Positions 1 to 5,825 of a DNA stretch of 6,868 nucleotides are shown here, piece by piece. Each line of letters starts with the position of its first letter. Within the stretch, counting starts at the first letter, position 1. A program made the translations under genes and the position numbers. The DNA is from Clostridiales bacterium (GTDB lineage: Bacteria; Bacillota; Clostridia; Oscillospirales; Acutalibacteraceae). The stretch spans positions 1 to 6,868 of the forward strand of contig JAJQDK010000002.1 in assembly GCA_021202245.1 (NCBI GenBank). The letters run 5' to 3'. The notes beneath the pieces were generated by a model that worked only from the letters and a program-made list of their open reading frames with translations, made no database searches and had not been told where the DNA came from.

Positions 1-289
1 CATCGCCGTAGAGCGCTTCGTTATAATTTTTTTCAAAAATATCGGCACTTCTGTTGAATTTTTCATCGTCCTCAATCTCGCAAAGCTCTTCTTCTCCGTT
101 GGATTCATTGACTTCAAAAACGAAATACTCGCCGGTGTCTTTTATATAATCGGCAGGATTTTCATAATAATGCTGAAGAATAAAAAATCTGCCCTCATCG
201 TTTTCTATTATATCCAGAATTTCAAATTCAATTTCTTCACCTTCGTCGCTTATCAGGGTTATCAGGTCAGGTGAATATTCGTTATTCAT
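1..289 (-). CDS. DUF1292 family protein (C-terminus cut by window edge)
   Basis: The frame reads leftwards from an ATG at 289-287 and is still open at base 1, giving 96 visible residues, so the C-terminus is missing. The start is set by a GGAGG at 296-300, seven bases upstream of the ATG. The protein is very acidic and opens with MNNEYSPDLITLISDEGEE, followed by a strand-rich segment and an acidic stretch (EEELCEIEDDEKF, about residues 66-79). The pattern of an 'ITL.DE.G.E.EFE.L' opening, an aromatic middle and a 'V.E.NGEEEL..I.DDE.F' end is that of DUF1292 (YrzB-like) proteins. These are small soluble Firmicutes proteins of about 85-110 residues, so little should be missing. Their biochemical role is unknown to me; in other Firmicutes they often lie near the Holliday-junction resolvase gene yqgF, which would be outside this window. 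The gene is transcribed divergently from the polysaccharide genes and has its own promoter. The family call is from sequence pattern only. Confidence 0.8.
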   Translation of the reverse strand, partial: MNNEYSPDLITLISDEGEEIEFEILDIIENDEGRFFILQHYYENPADYIKDTGEYFVFEVNESNGEEELCEIEDDEKFNRSADIFEKNYNEALYGD

Positions 290-314
290 ATAACTGCCTC
301 CGTTTGCTAATTAT

Positions 315-343
315 ATTTTACATTTTTTTATCCTGTTAGTCAA
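315..343 (-). promoter_or_regulatory. Sigma-A promoter for the DUF1292 gene
   Basis: Reading the minus strand, a -35 TTGACT lies at 343-338 and a -10 TAAAAT at 320-315, separated by exactly 17 bases. The expected start of transcription is near 308, which leaves a leader of about 20 bases containing the GGAGG ribosome site at 300-296. Spacing and position relative to the ATG are ideal, so I regard this as the gene's own promoter. Confidence 0.75.
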
Positions 344-374
344 GAGATTTTGCAATTTAAGAGCAATAATCAAG

Positions 375-599
375 TTATCTCTCGGTAAACAGTGCATAAA
401 CCGAAGCGAAAGCTCCGTCTTTTATTGAATATAACCTATTCGCAGATCTTAAGTGAGCTTACATCGGGTGATGCTGTAAGTTAAACGCACTGCAATGCTT
501 AAATTTCATTCTTTTTTAAACAAGGAACTTGCTCTAAGTTATGCTCAGCTGCTTAAAAGATATATAATATATAAATTTATAAAAAAATTAAAAAAAGTG
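375..599. other. Intergenic stretch without a recognisable gene
   Basis: Between the two divergent promoters I see no credible gene on either strand. It holds a weak hairpin at 458-480 (CTTACA/TGTAAG arms, 11-base loop, no T-run). It also holds a 27-codon open segment on the minus strand at 375-458 that has no start codon but reads like protein at its end (VYALFTER, then TAA). From about 556 the sequence becomes almost pure A/T, including the A-tracts at 581-596 directly upstream of the plus-strand promoter, where an UP element (the RNA polymerase alpha-subunit contact) would sit. Confidence 0.4.
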
Positions 600-628
600 T
601 TGACAATAGACAATATGTGTGTTATAGT
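600..628 (+). promoter_or_regulatory. Strong sigma-A promoter of the polysaccharide genes
   Basis: A consensus -35 TTGACA at 600-605 is followed after 17 bases by TATAGT at 623-628 (five of six -10 positions match). An A/T-rich tract with A-runs (581-596) sits directly upstream, as in UP elements. Transcription should start near 635, about 275 bases before the sugar transferase ATG, which implies an unusually long untranslated leader. Confidence 0.8.
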
Positions 629-634
629 TAAATC

Positions 635-910
635 AAGATAAAAAATTCCTTTTTAATTTTTCAAATTTGTTTATTCCTTTCAATGTGCTTGATTACTCCA
701 TAAAATTACCTAAAAACCGACGGCAATGAACCGTAGGTTTTTACGTTATGCCGTAAATCTGCGAAACATAAAATAAAAACTTGAAAATCGGCTTAAAAAG
801 TTATATAATTTCTTAGTTAAGTATGCTTTCTGCTTACGGCAGCGCTAGCGTATTTTCTGTGCGGCTGTTCAATGAGCCGCCCTAATTTAAAGAATGTGAG
901 GAGCTGTGGT
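635..910 (+). promoter_or_regulatory. Long structured 5' leader of the sugar transferase gene
   Basis: This stretch carries no convincing gene but several complementary segments. Stem A pairs AAAAACC 712-718 with GGTTTTT 736-742, extended inside by ACGG 720-723 with CCGT 731-734 across one G/A mismatch, with a 7-base loop; its 3' arm is a T-run, so it resembles a terminator. Stem B pairs TTTACG 740-745 with CGTAAA 752-757 and shares bases 740-742 with stem A. A longer-range helix C pairs TGCCGTAA 749-756 with TTACGGCA 834-841, eight perfect pairs, and excludes stem B. Stem D pairs GCGGCT 861-866 with AGCCGC 875-880, ending 17 bases before the ribosome site. Overlapping, mutually exclusive stems suggest a regulatory leader (attenuator, riboswitch or antitermination site). 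That function is inferred from structure only; I recognise no known riboswitch class. Confidence 0.45.
898..903 (+). promoter_or_regulatory. Ribosome binding site deciding the sugar transferase start
   Basis: GAGGAG at 898-903 is seven bases from the ATG at 911. The in-frame ATG at 872 has no Shine-Dalgarno sequence and lies in the loop of a GC-rich hairpin (861-880), so 911 is the better start. Confidence 0.75.
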
Positions 911-1591
911 ATGAAATCCTTCAACAAGCTTCCGCCGCAGTTTCAATGTGACAAGGTTAAAGCTTATTATGATATTTTATGCGGCAAGCGTTTCAGTCTT
1001 GCAATCAAACGGGCAACCGATATTTTTGTATCGCTTATTCTGCTTATTATCTTGATTATTCCTATTATTATAGTTTCCCTGATTGTCAAGCTTACGTCAA
1101 AAGGACCTGTGTTTTATAAGCAGGAAAGAGTTACTAAATACGGAAAAACCTTCAAAATTCTAAAGTTTCGCACAATGGTTGAAAATGCCGACCGTCTCGG
1201 CACTTTGGTTACAACGAACAGCGACAGCCGCATTACTGACGTCGGCAGAGTTTTAAGAAAGTACCGTATTGACGAGCTTCCCCAGATTTTCAATGTGCTT
1301 TCCGGCAATATGTCAATCGTCGGCACCCGACCTGAGGTACCTAAATACGTAAATATGTACTCTCCCGAATATTATGCAACGCTTTTGATGCCTGCCGGCA
1401 TTACCTCGCTCGCTTCCATAATGTATAAGGATGAGGAAAAGTTTTTGAGCAATAAGGATAATGCCGACGAGGTTTACATAACACAGATTTTGCCGGAAAA
1501 AATGAAATACAATCTTATATATACCAAAAATTTCGGCTTCAGATATGATATAAAGCTTATGCTTAAAACCGTAAAAGAGGTTTTTGCCTGA
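911..1591 (+). CDS. Undecaprenyl-phosphate sugar-1-phosphate transferase (bacterial sugar transferase, PglC-like)
   Basis: This 226-residue protein is a monotopic phosphoglycosyl transferase of the bacterial sugar transferase family (Pfam PF02397). The family moves a sugar-1-phosphate from a UDP-sugar to undecaprenyl phosphate on the inner membrane face, the first membrane step of capsule, exopolysaccharide or glycoprotein glycan synthesis. Visible hallmarks are the basic entry KRATDI (33-38), one hydrophobic re-entrant helix with an internal Pro51 (about 38-61), GPVFYKQERV (65-74), FKILKFRTM (81-89), the catalytic Asp-Glu pair D121-E122 in RIDELPQ, and GTRPEVP (138-144). The usual 'GITG.AQV.GR' end is replaced by GITSLASIMYKDEE, a variant I associate with a subgroup of family members, so the sugar substrate cannot be named. 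It is short, lacking the large N-terminal membrane region of WbaP/WcaJ-type enzymes, and so is a minimal PglC-type catalytic unit. It is first in a module with the polymerase/ligase gene 183 bases downstream. Confidence 0.9.
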   Translation: MKSFNKLPPQFQCDKVKAYYDILCGKRFSLAIKRATDIFVSLILLIILIIPIIIVSLIVKLTSKGPVFYKQERVTKYGKTFKILKFRTMVENADRLGTLVTTNSDSRITDVGRVLRKYRIDELPQIFNVLSGNMSIVGTRPEVPKYVNMYSPEYYATLLMPAGITSLASIMYKDEEKFLSNKDNADEVYITQILPEKMKYNLIYTKNFGFRYDIKLMLKTVKEVFA

Positions 1592-1644
1592 TTCCGGGCT
1601 TTAATTCAGACAAGGGGTTTGGATAAAGCTTTAAGTTTTAAATC

Positions 1645-1733
1645 GGAGCGTTAGCTCCTCAGTGTTTCAGCGGGAGATTACAATTCCCACTGAAATGATG
1701 AATGTCACCCGCCGCCTTAGAGGCGGGGGACAT
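1645..1733 (+). repeat. Block of three tandem hairpins, possible small IS200/IS605-derived or REP-like element
   Basis: Three stem-loops lie in tandem between the polysaccharide genes. The first is GGAGC 1645-1649 with GCTCC 1654-1658 (GTTA loop). The second is TTTCAG 1665-1670 with CTGAAA 1690-1695, continued by GGGA 1672-1675 with TCCC 1685-1688 after a C/A mismatch. The third is ATGTC 1702-1706 with GACAT 1729-1733, then CCCGCC 1708-1713 with GGCGGG 1722-1727 across an A/G mismatch; an alternative register pairs CCGCCT 1712-1717 with AGGCGG 1721-1726. No T-run follows the GC-rich last stem, so it is a poor intrinsic terminator. GC-rich imperfect hairpins of the CCCGCC...GGCGGGGG type resemble ends of IS200/IS605 elements and their non-autonomous derivatives, but no transposase is present. 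The mobile origin is a guess; the hairpins themselves are directly visible. Confidence 0.5.
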
Positions 1734-1763
1734 CTTTGCATAAGTTAAACTTAATTGATTATT

Positions 1764-1768
1764 GAGGT
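1764..1768 (+). promoter_or_regulatory. Ribosome binding site deciding the polymerase/ligase start
   Basis: GAGGT at 1764-1768 is six bases from the ATG at 1775 but only three from the adjoining in-frame GTG at 1772. ATG 1775 is therefore the preferred start. An ATG at 1770 leads straight into TGA and is excluded. Confidence 0.65.
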
Positions 1769-1774
1769 AATGTG

Positions 1775-3214
1775 ATGACTGCTTTAAAAGTAAATTTGAA
1801 GGATTCTTCTCTTTTCAGAAAAATCTATATAATTGACTTGTTTTTCTGCAATATTGCATTTTTACAGATACCCGCATACGCATTGCTTGTATTTCTGTTT
1901 ATTTGGGGAGTAGGACTTGTTATATACAATCAGCGCAAAAACAATACCTTTTTCAAGCTTAGATTCGGTTTGTGGATAGGCGCATTTTTAGCCTGCTCGT
2001 TTATTTCTATTTTAATAAACTTTTCCGTAACCATACTTTACAGTCTACTGATGTTTATGCATGTGCTTATTTGCTTTTTCATCTTTTACGGTATGCACAC
2101 TGAGCCCGATTTTGATTTTAAAAACGAGCTTTACTTTATGTGCCGTTTTATTGTTTATGTAACAACGGTTGCAAATATCATAGGCATTGTCTGCCTTATG
2201 TCCGGCATAAGCTTTGAGTGGTATTGGATTAAATTTACAATTTATGAAAATCGTTTTACGGGAGTTTATACAAATCCTAATCTTCTCGGATTTGTATCCG
2301 TAGTTGCTGTTGTTTGCTGCCATATGCTCTATAAGCAGGATTTTATGTCATCGGTTAAACAGCCCAGAGTCAGCAAAATTTGGGTTGTCACCTGTGTTGC
2401 CACAAGCATATTTTCTCTTATGCTGTGCGACTCAAATGCTTCAATGGTGCTTGCAATCGGATATATGATTGCTTACGTTGCTTACATATTCTTTGCGGAT
2501 AAAACAGAGCTTTCTAAATCAAAAATTGTCATTAAAATTGTTTCAATCGTGCTTGTGGGCACCTTCTTAATTGCTTCCGTACTTATGTTCAGAAATATAT
2601 GTCAGGAGGGCTTTTCCGTTGTTGTTTCCGAAACAACCTCTCTTGTCGATATTATTACCGGCGAGGACAGCGAGCTTTCGGATTCAGAGGACCTTGAAGA
2701 TGAGGAGGAAACGATTACCTTCAATCACGAAAACAAAAATATAGACAGCGGACGCTTCAAGCTTTGGGAAGAATCTCTTGATTTGTTTAAAATTTCTCCG
2801 ATTATCGGAATTTCAAACGGCAACATTGTTTTCTACAGTGAGGAATATGCAAGCGGAGCTTTGAGCTATTCATATCATTCCAATGATTTGCACAACGGCT
2901 TTCTTACCATTCTTGTTTCAACCGGCGTAATCGGGTTTTTGCTCTTCTGCATTTTCGGTTTCCGCTTTGCCAAGCATACTGCGCAGCATCTGTTTTTGCA
3001 GAAAAAAACCTTCCGAAACGACATATATCCTTGTCTGTTTTCATTTTTATTCGCATATTTGCTTTACGCTCTTTTTGAAAAGGCGCTTTTGTACGATATA
3101 TCATTTATGGTTATGTGGTTCTGGCTTATGATGGGATACACAAGCTGCTATATTGCAAAATTTGAACCGCTGCTTGAAACACAGTATCTTTTCCACAGAA
3201 AACGTATTACCTGA
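1775..3214 (+). CDS. O-antigen ligase/Wzy-like polysaccharide polymerase, integral membrane
   Basis: This 479-residue, very hydrophobic protein has about eleven likely membrane helices and belongs to the O-antigen ligase / Wzy_C superfamily (Pfam PF04932 type). Members join lipid-linked glycan units to one another or transfer them to an acceptor on the outer face of the membrane. Key signs are RFTGVYTNPN (160-169), the NPN motif typical of the family, followed by helices; a large extracytoplasmic loop (about 276-375) opening its conserved part with SGRFKLW (325-331) and ISPIIGIS; HSNDLHN (368-374) with the expected His-Asn; and then a helix with STGVIGFLLF. The same loop carries a strongly acidic insert, GEDSELSDSEDLEDEEE (296-312), not part of the family core. 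In a Gram-positive the likely job is polymerising or ligating exopolysaccharide or wall glycan, not lipopolysaccharide. Polymerase and ligase cannot be told apart from sequence. It probably shares a transcript with the upstream sugar transferase, since I see no good promoter between them. Confidence 0.85.
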   Translation: MTALKVNLKDSSLFRKIYIIDLFFCNIAFLQIPAYALLVFLFIWGVGLVIYNQRKNNTFFKLRFGLWIGAFLACSFISILINFSVTILYSLLMFMHVLICFFIFYGMHTEPDFDFKNELYFMCRFIVYVTTVANIIGIVCLMSGISFEWYWIKFTIYENRFTGVYTNPNLLGFVSVVAVVCCHMLYKQDFMSSVKQPRVSKIWVVTCVATSIFSLMLCDSNASMVLAIGYMIAYVAYIFFADKTELSKSKIVIKIVSIVLVGTFLIASVLMFRNICQEGFSVVVSETTSLVDIITGEDSELSDSEDLEDEEETITFNHENKNIDSGRFKLWEESLDLFKISPIIGISNGNIVFYSEEYASGALSYSYHSNDLHNGFLTILVSTGVIGFLLFCIFGFRFAKHTAQHLFLQKKTFRNDIYPCLFSFLFAYLLYALFEKALLYDISFMVMWFWLMMGYTSCYIAKFEPLLETQYLFHRKRIT

Positions 3215-3229
3215 ACAATGCTCTGACGC

Positions 3230-3258
3230 TTGTATATCAAAATATTTTGGTGTATAAT
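3230..3258 (+). promoter_or_regulatory. Possible promoter upstream of nadE
   Basis: A perfect -10 TATAAT at 3253-3258 has a poor -35 TTGTAT 17 bases upstream (3230-3235, three of six matches). Transcription would start near 3265, inside the 5' arm of the hairpin that follows. It could drive nadE, but the match may be a chance one in A/T-rich sequence. Confidence 0.4.
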
Positions 3259-3337
3259 ATACCGTAGATAAATAAGTATCCGCTTATTCGCCTATTGAAT
3301 CGGCGTATACTTGTTTGTATCTGCGGTATTTTTCTTT
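3259..3337 (+). terminator. Long imperfect hairpin with T-run: terminator after the polymerase gene or nadE leader attenuator
   Basis: Bases 3259-3270 pair with 3318-3329 (twelve pairs, one a T-G wobble). Further in, AAGTAT 3274-3279 pairs with ATACTT 3307-3312 and CGCC 3289-3292 with GGCG 3302-3305. The 3' arm runs directly into TTTTTCTTT (3329-3337), the form of a Rho-independent terminator. It lies 45 bases after the polymerase stop codon and only 15 bases before the nadE start. The simplest reading is the terminator of the polysaccharide genes. Its closeness to nadE and the TATAAT box abutting its base leave open an attenuation role for nadE. Confidence 0.65.
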
Positions 3338-3343
3338 AAAGGA
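3338..3343 (+). promoter_or_regulatory. Ribosome binding site deciding the nadE start
   Basis: AAAGGA at 3338-3343 is nine bases from the ATG at 3353. The in-frame ATG at 3344 directly abuts the site and the TTG at 3311 lies inside the hairpin arm, so both are unlikely starts. Confidence 0.65.
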
Positions 3344-3352
3344 ATGATAACA

Positions 3353-5272
3353 ATGAATTACGGCTTTATAAAGGTTGCTGCCGCCACGCCGAAAATCAGA
3401 GTGGCTGACTGCGCCTGTAATGCTCGGCAAATAATTACTCAAATTGAAGATGCTGCTTCAAACGGTGCTGCTCTTGTCACCTTTCCGGAGCTTTGTGTTA
3501 CGGGCTTTACGTGTTCCGATTTGTTTTTACAGCGCGCCTTGCTAAAATCGGCTGAGGATGCTTTGTCTGAAATCATAAAGGCTACCGAAAATCTCAATAT
3601 AATTTCTCTGATAGGCGTGCCCGTTGCCGTAAAGCAATCTCTTTATAACTGCGCTGCCATAGTTTATAAGGGCGGCATCCTCGGAATAGTACCCAAGATA
3701 AACATACCCAATTACAGTGAATTTTACGAATGTCGTCATTTTACAAGCGGAAAATCCGTTAGCGAATATATAAATTATGCAGGCTGCAGGGATGTTTTCC
3801 TTTCTCAAAATCAGATATTTCGGTGCAGAGATATAAGCGATTTTTCTTTTGCGATAGAAATTTGCGAGGATTTGTGGGTAGCCGACTCTCCGTCGGTTAA
3901 TCTTGCTCTTAACGGAGCTGCTGTTATCTGCAACCTTTCAGCCTCGGATGATGTTATAGGCAAAGCCGATTACCGCAGGAACCTTGTGAAAATGCAGAGC
4001 GGAAAATTGTGCTGTGGTTATGTTTACTGTGATTCCGGCTTCGGCGAAAGCACTACGGATATGGTTTTTTCCGGGCAAAATATTATAGCCGAAAACGCAG
4101 CTCTTCTTTCCGAGAGCAAGCGTTTCACTCAGGGAATAACCTATGCTGATATCGACGTTCAAAAAATTATGGGAGAGCGCCGCAGAACAAACACATATAA
4201 TTCTAATAAAGAAATTAACAATATCAAAACCGTTTGGTTTGATATGCAGCCGAGGCAAACAAAGCTTAGCCGAAAATTTTCTCAGACGCCGTTTGTTCCG
4301 TCCGACAAAGATGATCTTTCAAAACGCTGTGAGGAGATTATTCAAATTCAGGCAACCGGACTTGCTTCCAGATTGGAGCATACAGGAATAAAAAATGTTG
4401 TTCTCGGACTTTCGGGAGGACTTGACAGCACCCTTGCGCTCATAGTATCTGTCTATGCCTTTGATATGTTCAAGATTGACAGAAGGAATATTCATACCGT
4501 CACCATGCCTTGCTTCGGTACTACAAAGCGCACAAAATCCAACGCCGAAAAACTTGCCCAGGCATACGGCGTTTCCTTTGAAGATATAAATATAACCAAA
4601 GCTGTTCGTCAGCATTTTTCCGACATTCGTCACAATGAAAATATAACCGATGTCACCTACGAAAACTCGCAGGCCCGTGAAAGAACACAGATTTTAATGG
4701 ATTTATCCAACAAATACAACGGACTTGTAATCGGCACCGGAGATTTGTCCGAGCTTGCTCTCGGATGGGCGACATATAACGGCGATCATATGAGTATGTA
4801 CGCCGTAAATGTTTCAATTCCAAAAACGCTTGTCAGATATTTAACCGCATATGAAGCTCAGAAATCAGACGGCGTTCTTAAAGCTGTATTACTTGATATT
4901 CTTGACACGCCCGTCAGCCCCGAGCTGCTTCCGCCCGATAAGGACGGCAAAATTGCTCAAAAGACAGAGGATACCGTCGGCCCTTATGAGCTGCACGATT
5001 TTTTCCTTTACTATTTTGTCCGCTTCGGCTTTACACCGGATAAAATTTTCTATCTTGCTAAAATTTCTTTTAAAGAAAAATATGACGAGCAAACCATCCA
5101 AAAATGGCTCACCGTATTTGTCAAAAGATTTTTTGCGCAGCAATTCAAGCGTTCCTGCCTGCCCGATGGTCCCAAGGTCGGTTCCGTAACGCTGTCGCCC
5201 CGCTCCGATTGGAGAATGCCCAGCGATGCCTCGGTCAAAATGTGGCTTAAGGACCTTGAAAATGCAAATTGA
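3353..5272 (+). CDS. nadE: Glutamine-dependent NAD+ synthetase
   Basis: This 639-residue two-domain enzyme makes the last step of NAD+ synthesis in the cytoplasm: nicotinate adenine dinucleotide plus glutamine and ATP gives NAD+, glutamate, AMP and pyrophosphate. The N-terminal nitrilase-like glutaminase domain (about 1-280) shows the full catalytic triad: Glu46 in FPELCVTGF, Lys115 in VPKINIPNY and Cys171 in EICEDLW. The C-terminal ATP-pyrophosphatase domain (about 325-639) has the P-loop SGGLDST (354-360) and the conserved VIGTGDLSELALGW segment (about 459-472), and it ends in the usual PDGPKVGSVTLSPRSDW stretch. Length and motifs match complete family members, with no frameshift or missing active residue. 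The start MNYGFIKVAAATPKIRVA matches the normal beginning of this family. The gene follows the hairpin at 3259-3337 closely and is followed 45 bases on by the LURP-one gene, whose promoter overlaps its stop codon. The assignment is firm. Confidence 0.97.
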   Translation: MNYGFIKVAAATPKIRVADCACNARQIITQIEDAASNGAALVTFPELCVTGFTCSDLFLQRALLKSAEDALSEIIKATENLNIISLIGVPVAVKQSLYNCAAIVYKGGILGIVPKINIPNYSEFYECRHFTSGKSVSEYINYAGCRDVFLSQNQIFRCRDISDFSFAIEICEDLWVADSPSVNLALNGAAVICNLSASDDVIGKADYRRNLVKMQSGKLCCGYVYCDSGFGESTTDMVFSGQNIIAENAALLSESKRFTQGITYADIDVQKIMGERRRTNTYNSNKEINNIKTVWFDMQPRQTKLSRKFSQTPFVPSDKDDLSKRCEEIIQIQATGLASRLEHTGIKNVVLGLSGGLDSTLALIVSVYAFDMFKIDRRNIHTVTMPCFGTTKRTKSNAEKLAQAYGVSFEDINITKAVRQHFSDIRHNENITDVTYENSQARERTQILMDLSNKYNGLVIGTGDLSELALGWATYNGDHMSMYAVNVSIPKTLVRYLTAYEAQKSDGVLKAVLLDILDTPVSPELLPPDKDGKIAQKTEDTVGPYELHDFFLYYFVRFGFTPDKIFYLAKISFKEKYDEQTIQKWLTVFVKRFFAQQFKRSCLPDGPKVGSVTLSPRSDWRMPSDASVKMWLKDLENAN

Positions 5273-5298
5273 CAATTTCACGTCACGATAAAGATAAT
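5269..5298 (+). promoter_or_regulatory. Promoter overlapping the nadE stop codon, for the LURP-one gene
   Basis: TTGACA at 5269-5274 contains the nadE stop TGA (5270-5272). After 18 bases comes GATAAT at 5293-5298 (five of six -10 matches). Transcription would begin near 5305, about a dozen bases before the next ATG. The -35 also lies in a 13-base palindrome (AAATTG-A-CAATTT, 5266-5278), a possible operator. Confidence 0.6.
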
Positions 5299-5317
5299 AA
5301 GATTCTCGGTGATATTT

Positions 5318-5806
5318 ATGAAACTTTTTGTAAAAAGAGATACTTCCGACGAGGATTCGGGCTTTACTGTCTTTGATGAAAGCGGCTATGAAAAATATTA
5401 TGTGATTTTCAAAAATTCCCGTACCTTCATAAAATTGAATATTACTGATACTCAGAAAAATATAACAGCAAAAATTCGTCAAATTCTAACTCCGCCTGTT
5501 TTGGCGTTTTCAATTAACGCAAACGGCAAAAACCTTCTGCTGATTATCAGCAAATCAAAAAACGGCGTTAATTGCTTGTTTTACGGAGTAAATTGGCACA
5601 TTTGTGGAGATGCCGCAACCAAAAATTTCAGTATTCTTGATGTTGATAACACCGTGCTTGCCTCTCATAAGAAGCTTTTCGAGTGCGGCAAAGAGAGCTA
5701 CGAGCTTGAAATTTTTGACTCCTCAAACGAGCTGTTTTGCATAGGCGCCTGCGTGTGCATAGATTTGATGAATTCTGTTGACAACTTAGCCGTGCAAACG
5801 GTATAA
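5318..5806 (+). CDS. LURP-one-related (tubby-like fold) family protein
   Basis: This 162-residue protein resembles LURP-one-related / YxjI proteins (LOR family, Pfam PF04525 type), which share the tubby C-terminal beta-barrel fold. The N-terminus has the pattern of a basic strand followed by a 'FTVFDESGYEKYYV' hairpin (about 20-33). The C-terminal half has NWHICGDAATKNFSILD (about 93-109), a later K-L-F, and YELEIFDSSNELFCIGACVCID (about 128-149), matching the family's W..(G)D....F.I.D and Y.l.I......ci.....D features. No signal peptide or clear membrane helix is seen apart from the hydrophobic end strand. The molecular role in bacteria is not established; relation to phospholipid scramblases has been proposed for the fold. 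ATG 5318 is chosen over GTG 5309 because the weak GGTGA (5308-5312) sits five bases before it. It probably has its own promoter (5269-5298), and the next gene's promoter overlaps its end. Confidence 0.7.
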   Translation: MKLFVKRDTSDEDSGFTVFDESGYEKYYVIFKNSRTFIKLNITDTQKNITAKIRQILTPPVLAFSINANGKNLLLIISKSKNGVNCLFYGVNWHICGDAATKNFSILDVDNTVLASHKKLFECGKESYELEIFDSSNELFCIGACVCIDLMNSVDNLAVQTV

Positions 5807-5807
5807 T
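5778..5807 (+). promoter_or_regulatory. Consensus sigma-A promoter for the Lrp/aminotransferase operon
   Basis: TTGACA at 5778-5783 and TATAAT at 5802-5807 match both consensus hexamers exactly, separated by 18 bases. The -35 lies in the last codons of the LURP-one gene, and its TAA stop (5804-5806) is part of the -10. Transcription should start near 5814, leaving a leader of about 25 bases that includes the GGAGG at 5826-5830. Confidence 0.8.
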
Positions 5808-5825
5808 ATACTAAATTCTTTATTT

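Noticed and set aside
458..480. Hairpin CTTACA/TGTAAG as a terminator or operator
   Set aside because: The stem is only six pairs with an 11-base loop, has no T-run, and ends no gene.
872..910. Upstream ATG at 872 as the start of the sugar transferase
   Set aside because: It has no ribosome site, lies in the loop of the 861-880 hairpin, and adds 13 residues not typical of the family; GAGGAG before 911 is far better.
1589..1612. CTGATT...AATTCAG as a terminator of the sugar transferase gene
   Set aside because: The stem is short and bulged and no T-run follows.
1592..1774. A separate promoter for the polymerase/ligase gene
   Set aside because: No -35/-10 pair with acceptable spacing is seen; TTGCAT at 1737 lacks a matching -10.
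3938..4633. Minus-strand open frames of about 105 residues opposite nadE
   Set aside because: They are antisense shadows of a complete, well-conserved gene, with no promoter or ribosome site.
4889..5482. A 197-residue open frame on the minus strand
   Set aside because: It lies opposite nadE and the LURP-one gene, has no family features or ribosome site, and is a shadow of the coding strand.
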